From Bdellovibrionales bacterium (GTDB taxonomy: Bacteria > Bdellovibrionota > Bdellovibrionia > Bdellovibrionales > JAGQZY01), in assembly GCA_019750295.1 (NCBI GenBank), contig JAIEOS010000037.1, forward strand, positions 1 through 45,153: DNA of 45,153 nt. The letters are read 5' to 3'. Both the position numbers and the translations under genes were made by a program. Position 1 is the stretch's first letter, and each line of letters starts with the position of its first letter. Below, in pieces: positions 35,408 to 44,585 of the stretch. The notes under the pieces were generated by a model that was not told the DNA's origin, did no database searches, and saw nothing but the letters and a program-made list of their open reading frames with translations.

Positions 35408-35454
35408 AGTTCCACTTTACATTTAAGTAAAGTAGAGTCAAGTCTACTTTACTT
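35395..35454. promoter_or_regulatory. iterated GTAAAGTAGA operator of the ATPase gene
   Basis: GTAAAGTAGA occurs at 35395-35404 (inside the first codons) and 35427-35436, inverted as TCTACTTTAC at 35443-35452; AAGTAAAGTAGA/TCTACTTTACTT (35425-35436/35443-35454) is a perfect 12-bp dyad. A partial CTTTAC at 35415-35420 pairs with GTAAAG at 35427. Likely a cooperative repressor site over the promoter and start. Confidence 0.6.
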
Positions 35455-35633
35455 GGTTTTGGCTTAAAGGTATATTGATCGAGAATTCCTGATCCATTCG
35501 ACAAACTCAAGCCAGTTTTTAAATGGGATGATTGCTGGACAAAAATCTCAATTGGGGTCGCGTCAAATTGGATAAGGACTCGCGACTCTACCTTGGCTTA
35601 GTATAAAACCAATTCGCGGGGTCAAATCAGCGC
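35455..35633. other. intergenic stretch before fibre 3
   Basis: The gap between the ATPase start region and the fibre 3 promoter. I see no gene, RNA or strong repeat in it; AT-rich with scattered TTGG and GATCC words. Confidence 0.4.
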
Positions 35634-35706
35634 TCCAAAAATTGGTTCAGCAAGGTCAATGCCAATGCCAACTGAATCCTTATTTTTCCAACAAATGAGC
35701 CGATAA
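35634..35706 (+). promoter_or_regulatory. adhesin-type promoter of fibre 3
   Basis: TCCAAAAATTGGTTCA at 35634-35649 and GCCGATAAGG (perfect FliA-type -10 GCCGATAA) at 35699-35708, 66 bp apart; six bases (GGAACT) to the ATG. AAGGA here could also serve as a ribosome site. Confidence 0.55.
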
Positions 35707-35712
35707 GGAACT

Positions 35713-38700
35713 ATGGCCAAGGGTTCCCTTGTGATTATTATCTTAAATTTAATGATGATTTCCTCGAGCTTTGCTCAGGTTCCTGCGAGTTTTGTGTATC
35801 AAGGGCAGATCACTAAAGCAGGAGGAGTACCTCTTGAAGCGAACCCGGTCATTTTTAATGTTCGCATTTACTCTCCGGTGAATGATTGTTTGCTTTACGA
35901 AGAGCAACATTCGGTAAATATGTTAGGGAGCGAAGGTACGTTTAATCTGAGTATCGGTGGAGGAATTCGCTCCGGCACTGATTACGAAGACACCTCGTCT
36001 CTTGTGAATGTGATGCAAAATGGATTGAACTTCACAGGGATTACGAGTTGTGCGTCCGGTACAAGTTATAATTCAATCACTGGTCACACCCGCAAAGTTC
36101 GGGTGAGTTACAACGATGGCTCGGGTCTTGTGACTTTGGCTCAAGACTTTCACCTTCAGAGTGTTCCTTACGCGTGGTATGCGAATAGTCTCCAAGGGAT
36201 GACCGCCAGCAATTTTGTGCAAATCGATCCCGCAAACAACATGACTCAATCTAACTTACAAAATCTTTTCGCCGGAACGAATTACAATACGCTTTTGAAT
36301 TTAGCGAGTGGCACTCCTGTCTCTCCTCTCTCCATGAATAATCAGCAGATCAAAAACGTGGCGAATCCGACATTACCTCAGGATGCAGCGACAAAAAACT
36401 ATGCAGATACACGGATTGCTGGGGCTAACATTGACGTGTCTGGAGTGGGTGCGGGCGTGGGTAACGGGCGAGTGCTTTCGTGGAATGCGACACTCAACCG
36501 TTGGGAAGCGACGACTCCTTCCGCGATTACTGATTCTACAAAGTTACCATTGGCGGGTGGAACGATGGCCGGCACTATCAACATGAATGGGAATCAGATT
36601 TTAAACGCCGGGCACGTGACTCTGCAGAATCTATCGACGGTGACGCTGGGTAAGTATGATAATGCTCAACAGGTCACTCTCGTGGGAACGCTCACTCCTT
36701 CCAATAAAGGGGCCATGTGGTTCAATAGCCAAACCAATAAGATCATGTATTGGGATGGAACGACCGCAACCGAAGCGGGCTCCGGAAGTGGAACGATTGC
36801 AGAGATCGTGACCAACGGGACGTCAGCTCTTTCAGGAGGAGCCGCCTCCGGTACAATCACTCTTTCCGTGAACACGGATGGAAGCACGATCGAGGTCAAT
36901 GGTTCCAACCAACTTCGAATTCGCGACGGCGGAGTGACAGATGTAAAGGTGAACTCGGTGGGAGTTCAAAAAATAATGAGCAGTTTAGGTCAATACTTAA
37001 CTTATCGCCCCAACAATGGGGCTTGTGCGGATGGACAGACTTTAAAGTGGAATACGTTAACCGGTTGGGAGTGCGGCAACGATAATGACGCGAACACGGA
37101 TGCGGTGTCGAGCGTGTTTTCAAGAACAGGTGCTATCACTGCCCAGGCCGGTGACTATACGGCTTTACAAATTACCAATACTCCAGCAGGTGCTGTGGCC
37201 GCAATCAACGTACAAGCGGCAATCAACGAACTCGATACAGAGAAAGTCGCAAAATCTGGCGACTCAATCACTGGCGCTCTGATTTTAAATAACACTTTGA
37301 CCGCCAACGGGGCGGTGACAGCGACCTCATCTGTGACACTCAATGCTCAGAACGAAATCCGATTTGCAGATACCGACTCTTCGAATTATGTAGCACTTCG
37401 TGCACCAGGGACTGTAGGGGCAAATGTCGTTTGGACTTTACCTTCCGCAGACGGAGCGTCGGGATCTGTATTATCCACCAATGGTGCGGGCGTATTGAGC
37501 TGGGTGAGCGGCAATTCCGGAGACATTACTGGGGTCACGGCGGGGAGCGGTCTCGCCGGTGGGGGGTCGAGTGGGGATGTGACATTAAGCGTGGCGACAG
37601 GTGGAATCACAAGCACGCATATTAGTGACGGTACTCTAGCGACGGTGGACCTTGCCGATGGAGCGATTACCACTGTAAAGCTGGGTGATGCTCAAGTGAC
37701 AAATTCTAAAATTGACTCGGTGATGGTGGGTAAAGTGTCGAGCGGAGCCTCAGAGTACTTTAAGTATAAGCCAAACAATGTCAATTGCGCCAACGGCGAA
37801 GTTTTAAAGTGGAATAACACTCTTGAGCAGTGGGAGTGCGGAACGGATAACAATTCAAACGCTGTGACCTCTGTTTTTTCGCGCACAGGTGCAGTGGTTT
37901 CTCAGAATGGGGATTACACGGCATCGCAAATCACCAACACGGCTGCGGGCAACATGGGCGCCGCCACGACTCAAGCTGCAATCAATGAACTTGATGCCGA
38001 AAAGGTCGCAAAGTCGGGCGATACGATGACCGGGGCATTGACTTTCAATGCGCAAAACGAAATTCGTTATGCAGATAGCGACTCTTCGAATTACGTCGCG
38101 ATACGTGCGCCGTCGGTGCTGGGATCTAATATTACATGGACTCTGCCAACGACCAATGGAACGGGGAACCAAGTTCTTCGAAACGACGGGACCGGAATTC
38201 TTTCTTGGGTCGACGCCGCGACGAGCACGGCTGATATTGAAGGCATCACAACAAGTACGACATCGGGATTGAGTGGAGGCGTTACTTCGGGCACCGCCAA
38301 TCTTCAAGTTGTGGTCGATGATTCCACGATCGAGATCAATAGCGGTAACAACCAACTCCGTGTCAAAGATGCGGGAATCGCCGCCGCTAAAATCGCAAAC
38401 GACGCAGTGATAACAACAAAAATTCTCAATGCGAACGTCACTAATGCAAAACTTGCTAGTGACTCAGTAACAACAGATAAAATTTTGGACGGTACTATAG
38501 CGACAGCGGACATTGGCAATAATCAAGTAACGAATGCGAAAATCGATAGTGTGAACATCAGCAAAGTGGTCTCAGGAGTTGATTACTTTACGTATGCTCC
38601 TGGCGGCTCCGCGTGTACAAACGGATTTACCTTAGTGTGGAACAACACTTTAAATCGTTGATTGTGCGGAGCCATGCCGACGAACTTCGTCATGCTCTCA

Positions 38701-40157
38701 GACACAGACGCCGATACTCGAATTTACCTCGAAAAAAACACCGATGAAGATCGCATCCGTTTTGACACGGCAGGCACGGAGCGCATGGTGATCGATAACT
38801 CTGGAAATGTAGGAATAGGAACTTCGTCGCCAGCTCAAAAACTATCTGTGGTCGGAATGATTGAATCCACGTTGGGAGGGGTTCGTTTTCCTGATGGGTC
38901 AACTCAAACAACCGCCTTCACCGGTTCGTCAAACAACTTAACAACTATAACGTCAAATACCAACGCTACTGTAAATTCAGCGTATCTTGTGAGTAGTGGC
39001 TCGCAGGTCGCCGTAACGCTTCCGGCGAGCTGCTCAGTGGGGCAAACTGTAAAGTTGATCGGCTTTGGGGCTGGTGGCTGGAGGTTGATTGCCAATACGG
39101 GCCAGTCGTTTCATGATTCGTTGGGCGGTCAAAGCCAGACTGCCGCGAGCATATATTCAGTAGGGACACGAGATACTATGGAAGTGACGTGCGTTCAGGC
39201 AAATACCGCATGGATGGTAACATCTGAGACGAACCGCCACAGCAGCCTTCCTACTGTTGGTGTCAATGGTGCAAGCTATAGCGGGGGTCGTGTCGTACTG
39301 AATGGGTATGGTGTCCTCTACTATATAAATACAACTGCTGCTTTCCAAGATTTTACATTTAACGTACCTCCAGGAGTTTCTTCTCTTGATGTTACAGTCT
39401 TAGGGGGTGGCGGTGCTAACACGAGTGGAGGCAGCGGTGGCGGTCCTGGAGGCGGTGGTGCGCGTTCCGTTATAACGGTAGGTGCCGCAAGTTACAGTTT
39501 ACGCGTTGGAGGTGGAATGAATACCCACTGGGATTCGAGTACGCATGGTTCAACTGGTAACTCTACTTCAACCCCCTCATTAACTTGGTTCGGAAACTCA
39601 ACATTACTTTATGCTACCGGCGGAGGCGGTTCTGGAGGGGCCCCTGGCCAAGGCTACAACGGTAACGTACACAACTCGCGAGAGGATCCTCTAGTTCCAC
39701 GGGAGTAGCCGTCATCACTTCTACGGGCGCATCGTATGCGACGATACTCGGCGTCGATACCACTTTTGAGGGCGATGCTGGAGGTAGAGGGCAAGGTCTG
39801 AACGGATTCACAGGAGAAGCGCCAACATCTGGAATTGGTCTAGGAGGCGGAGGTGGAGGTCAAAATGCATCTAATTACGGAGGATCTTCAAGTGCTGGGG
39901 TTGGAGGCAGGTATGGTTATAGCGGTGGAATTCAAGGTCAGAATGGTGCCGGCCCTTCACCGGGCACGCAAGGAACCGGTTCAACAGGGAGTTACCGCAA
40001 CGGTGGTGGTGGTGGATCGTTTGGGGCCGGAGGTGGTGATGATGGTTCAGGAGGTTCAGTCATTGGAGATGGCGGCGGCGGCGGCGGCGGCGCAATTTTA
40101 ATACGTTGGGACACAACAATGGGCGCGTTCGTTAGTGGACGTCCAGGATTCCCATAG
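35713..40157 (+). pseudogene. mosaic adhesive fibre 3, glycine-rich tip, broken by TGA and a frameshift
   Basis: Signal peptide, conserved base and long shaft as in fibre 1. The frame is stopped by TGA at 38659-38661 (..NTLNR-stop-LCGAMPTNF); fibre 4 has TGG (W) here, so a single G-to-A change explains it. The same frame continues (38662-39708) through the end of the shaft (IRFDTAGTERMVIDNSGNVGIGTSSP) and into a Gly-rich tip (FNVPPGVSSLDVTVLGGGG), then leaves frame near 39680. Reading on with a one-base shift gives STGVAVITSTGASYATILGV..GGGGGGQNASNYGG..GAILIRWDTTMGAFVSGRPGFP and a stop at 40155-40157. Two lesions make a full fibre impossible without correction. A strong terminator follows. 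Confidence 0.85.
35974..36509 (+). repeat. 536-bp block identical to 40536-41071
   Basis: By eye every base is the same as in fibre 4 (offset 4562). Just outside, at 35973/40535 and from 36510/41072 on, the two genes differ at many, mostly silent, sites. It covers the fibre base from about GTDYEDTSSL to LNRWEA. Mark of recent gene conversion or an assembly artefact. Confidence 0.85.
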
Positions 40158-40175
40158 TTATCCAATGATTCTGTC

Positions 40176-40198
40176 GGACGGGGCGCCCGTCCTTTTTT
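40176..40198 (+). terminator. rho-independent terminator after fibre 3
   Basis: GGACGGG-GCG-CCCGTCC stem-loop (40176-40192) followed by TTTTTT. Confidence 0.92.
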
Positions 40199-40202
40199 CT
40201 GC

Positions 40203-40262
40203 TCCACCTCTTGGTTCAGATTCTTTAAGGTTTTCTCACAATCCTTCCATAAACTCCGATAA
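40203..40262 (+). promoter_or_regulatory. adhesin-type promoter of fibre 4
   Basis: TCC-N7-GGTTCA at 40203-40218 and CCGATAAG at 40256-40263, 53 bp apart as for fibre 2; six bases (GTGAGC) to ATG 40269. Around the -10 the DNA also matches fibre 2 (AATC-TTCCATAAA-TCCGATAAG). Confidence 0.55.
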
Positions 40263-40268
40263 GTGAGC

Positions 40269-43200
40269 ATGATCAAATGTTTGGTGGGCGTTATCTTCAG
40301 CCTTGTACTGTCGACTTGGAGCTATGCTCAAGTGCCCGCAAGCTTTGTGTATCAGGGGCAGATCACGAAGGGTAATGGTGATCCGCTCGAGGCCAATCCT
40401 GTCGTGTTTAACGTTCGCATTTATTCTCCGGTGAATGACTGTTTGCTTTACGAAGAGCAGCACTCGGTCAACATGTTGGGGAGCGAAGGTATGTTTAGCT
40501 TGAGTATCGGCGGAGGAACCTAGGGAATTCGCTCGGGCACTGATTACGAAGACACCTCGTCTCTTGTGAATGTGATGCAAAATGGATTGAACTTCACAGG
40601 GATTACGAGTTGTGCGTCCGGTACAAGTTATAATTCAATCACTGGTCACACCCGCAAAGTTCGGGTGAGTTACAACGATGGCTCGGGTCTTGTGACTTTG
40701 GCTCAAGACTTTCACCTTCAGAGTGTTCCTTACGCGTGGTATGCGAATAGTCTCCAAGGGATGACCGCCAGCAATTTTGTGCAAATCGATCCCGCAAACA
40801 ACATGACTCAATCTAACTTACAAAATCTTTTCGCCGGAACGAATTACAATACGCTTTTGAATTTAGCGAGTGGCACTCCTGTCTCTCCTCTCTCCATGAA
40901 TAATCAGCAGATCAAAAACGTGGCGAATCCGACATTACCTCAGGATGCAGCGACAAAAAACTATGCAGATACACGGATTGCTGGGGCTAACATTGACGTG
41001 TCTGGAGTGGGTGCGGGCGTGGGTAACGGGCGAGTGCTTTCGTGGAATGCGACACTCAACCGTTGGGAAGCAACGACCCCGAGTGCCATCACAGATACGA
41101 CAAAGCTTCCCCTTGCAGGTGGGACAATGAGCGGTAATATCAACATGAACGGGAATCAAATATTAAACACCGGCCATGTGACAATGCAAAACCTATCAAC
41201 GGTGACTCTTGGAAAGTACGACAACACTCAACAAGCGACTCTAGTCGGAACATTGACAGCGTCCAACAAGGGAGCCATGTGGTTTAATAGTCAGACGAAC
41301 AAGATCATGTACTGGGACGGGTCTGTAGCTGCGGAAGCCGGCTCGGGAAGCGGAACAATCTCTGAAATCGTAACCAACGGAACTTCCGCACTTTCTGGTG
41401 GAGGAACTTCTGGCACGATTACCTTAAATGTGAATACTGATGGATCAACACTTGAAGTGAACGGATCGAATCAACTTAGAGTCCGCGATGGCGGGGTCAC
41501 AGATGCAAAAGTGAATTCCGTGGGAGTTCAAAAAATCATGAGCAGCTTAGGTCAGTATCTAACTTATCGCCCGAATAATGGCGCGTGCGCGGATGGCCAA
41601 ACCCTTAAGTGGAACACGTTGACGGGTTGGGAGTGTGGCAACGATAATGACGCAAACACTGACGCGGTTGCCAGTGTGTTTTCGCGCACGGGTGCAGTCG
41701 TTGCGCAAGCCGGTGACTATACCGCCTCGCAAATTACAAATTCGGCTTCTGGAAATATCGCTGCTGCTACGGTACAAGCTGCAATCAGCGAACTCGATAC
41801 AGAAAAGTTAGCTAAGTCCGGCGATACAATGTCTGGCGCCTTAGTATTGACTAATACGCTAACTCTGAACGGAGCTGCGACGGCAACGTCTTCGGTGACT
41901 TTAAACGCCCAAAACGAGATGCGATTTGCGGATATCGATTCTTCAAACTATGTCGCGCTCAGAGCTCCTGGAACAGTCGGAGCGAATGTGACATGGACTT
42001 TACCGGCAACAGACGGAGCTTCCGGCTCAATGTTGTCCACCAATGGCACGGGAGTTCTCAGTTGGGTGAGTGGGAATTCAGGAGATATTACGGGTGTCAC
42101 GGCGGGAAGTGGACTTTCTGGCGGTGGTGCAGGGGGTGATGTGACTTTAAGTGTGGCCACAGGTGGAGTTACCTCGACTCATATAAATGACGGTACAATA
42201 GCGACGGTAGATATGGCTGATTCCTCGGTCACCACAGTAAAAATTGGTGATAACCAAGTGACTGACGTAAAGATTGATACGGTCAGCGTGGGTAAGGTGT
42301 CTAGTGCCTCGTCTCAATACTTTAAATATAAACCAAATAATGTAAATTGCGCGAACGGCGAGGTTTTAAAGTGGAACAACACTCTGGAACAGTGGGAGTG
42401 CGGTGTTGATAACAACACCAATGCCGTTACTTCGGTCTTCACGCGTACGGGTGCAGTGCTTGCTCAAAACGGCGATTACACAGCATCGCAAATTACAAAC
42501 GCGGCAAGTGGAAGTGTATCGGCGGTGACAGCTCAAGCGGCAATTAACGAGCTCGACACAGAAAAAGTAGCAAAGTCTGGCGATACGATGAATGGGCCTT
42601 TAACTCTCAACGCCCAAACAGAAGTGCGGTACGCGGATAGCGATTCATCAAATTATGTGTCGATTCGTGCACCGTCTGTTGTTGGCTCAAATATCACTTG
42701 GACGCTTCCTGCGACCAACGGTACAGGCAACCAGGTATTAAGAAACGATGGCACAGGAGTATTATCCTGGGTAGATGCAGCGACAAGCACTGCGGATATT
42801 GAGGGCATTACTACAAGTGCGACATCTGGACTCAGCGGCGGGGTCACAGCTGGAACAGCAAACCTGCAAGTCGTCGTCGATGATGCCACAATCGAAATCA
42901 ATAGCGCCAATAACCAGCTCCGTATTAAAGATGCAGGCGTCGTTGCTGTAAAAATCGCAAATGATGCGGTAACTACGGCTAAAATTCTAAATGCCAACGT
43001 GACTAATGCCAAGCTCGCTAGCGATGCAGTGACCTCTGATAAGATAATGGACGGTACAATAGCGACGGCGGACATTGGTAACACTCAAGTAACCAACGCT
43101 AAGATTGATACAGTAAATATCAGCAAGGTTGTATCGGGTGTCGATTATTTTACTTACGCACCAGGCGGTTCGGCGTGTACCAATGGATTCACGCTAGTGT

Positions 43201-44540
43201 GGAACAACTCTCTTAACCGGTGGCTTTGTGGAGCGATGCCGACGAACTTCGTCATGCTCACTGACACTGATGCAGATACGAGAATTTACCTCGAAAAAAA
43301 TACCGACGAAGATCGCATTCGTTTTGATACGGCTGGTTCTGAGCGCATGATTGTCGATAACGTGGGTAATGTAGGTATCGCTACTAGCTCACCCTCCGCC
43401 CGGTTAGACGTCAACGGTGCCGTCGGAGTAAATTCGTTATTTGAAGGGATCTCGAATTATGTGAATAGTTCAAGCGCCTATACGATTCCAGACACTTCAT
43501 TAAACTTACGTCGGATCAATCTAACTGCTGACGCAACAATCACATTACCCGCGTTTGTGGCTCCTGCTGCGAAAGTTTACTCTATGACTTTATTTCTAAG
43601 ACAAGATGCGACCGGCTCTCGAACTGTGACGATAGTGGGAAATGGTTCAGACACTATTAAATGGGATTCCGGTACGGCCCCAGCTATAGCGACGGCAGCC
43701 AATAAAGTTTCTGTCATTCAATTGATGAAACCTTCAGATGAAACAAATTGGTATGGGTCTTTAGTTTGGAGTGAAACTCCAGCGGGACCGACCTGTGCTT
43801 CCGGAAGCACTACAATAAATTATTCTGGTGGCATAGTGAACTTTACGGTGCCCGCAGGTTGCTCTTCGTTGACTATTGAAGCTTGGGGTGCGAGGGGCGG
43901 TAGTGGGAACGGTTTTCAGAGTGGTCTAGGTGCATATATCAAAGGGACCATTTCAACTTCCGGTGGAACAGTCTACAAAGTTCTTGTCGGTCAAAAGGGT
44001 GGCGACGGTAGTATAGCGGGCGGAGGCGCTGGGGGAACTTTTGTAACGACCACTAGCAACGCTCCGGTGATGATCGCGGGTGGTGGTGGCGGTGCCTATC
44101 CAACGACTGGTCAAAGTGGAGTGACAACAACGTCGGGTGGTTCGTCAAACTTCTCGGGAGGATCATCCGGGAATGGGGGCTCCGCAGGCACTGGTGGAAC
44201 GAGCGGCGCTGGCCTGTTAACAAACGGCACAGTAGGTACCGCCGGTGCGAGCGCTCCTTTAGCATTCGTGAACGGCGGGACGGCAGGCGGAGCTTGCTCT
44301 CCAGGAAACGCAGGAGTTGGTGGGTTTGGCGGTGGCTCTGGAGCTGAATGGTGTGTCTGTGGTGCTCCAGGAGCGGGCGGCGGGTATTCAGGAGGTGGTG
44401 CTAGTAGTGCTGGCTGCGGAGGTTCGACGTCCGGCGCTGGCGGTGGTTCTTTTAATTCTGGGAGCAACCAAACGAATACTTCTGGTGTCGATGCCGGGGC
44501 TTCTGGAAATGGGAAAGTTATCTTCACTTATGGGCCGTGA
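40269..44540 (+). pseudogene. mosaic adhesive fibre 4, glycine-rich tip, with a 9-bp stop-bearing insertion
   Basis: The signal peptide and first ~84 residues are normal (SYAQVPASFVYQGQITKGNGDPLEANP..SLSIGGG), then TAG at 40521-40523 ends the frame. Compared with fibre 3, nine extra bases (ACCTAGGGA or its equivalent) were inserted before ATTCGC, so the downstream frame is unchanged and open to 44540. It has a long shaft and a tip from ~43440: IPDTSLNLRRINLTADATITLP, then a Gly-rich domain (FTVPAGCSSLTIEAWGARGG, YKVLVGQKGGDG, MIAGGGGGAYP) like ALK/LTK Gly-rich and phage gp38-type polyglycine folds. Internal restarts such as GTG 40566 would lack the signal peptide. Confidence 0.85.
40536..41071 (+). 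repeat. 536-bp block identical to 35974-36509
   Basis: Partner of the fibre 3 block. Its left edge lies 13 bp after the 9-bp insertion with the stop codon, which suggests that the same recombination event made both. Confidence 0.85.
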
Positions 44541-44585
44541 TCGAAATGAAAAAAGTAGTTTTAATGGTAAAAGGGCGGTTTAATC

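Noticed and set aside
35395-35454. GTAAAGTAGA repeats as transposon terminal inverted repeats
   Set aside because: I found no matching copies at the other end of the ATPase gene (34113-34267) and no transposase; an operator fits better.
32110-40262. Standard sigma-28 -35 (TAAAG) upstream of the CCGATAA elements
   Set aside because: At the expected distance I see TTAGAATC, TCACAATC, TTATTTTT and TTAAGAAT, too variable to call; only the -10-like core is claimed.
24000-44000. Repeated short units in the fibres as a possible CRISPR array
   Set aside because: The repeats are coding, variable in length and in frame with tail-fibre-like protein units; there are no regular spacers.
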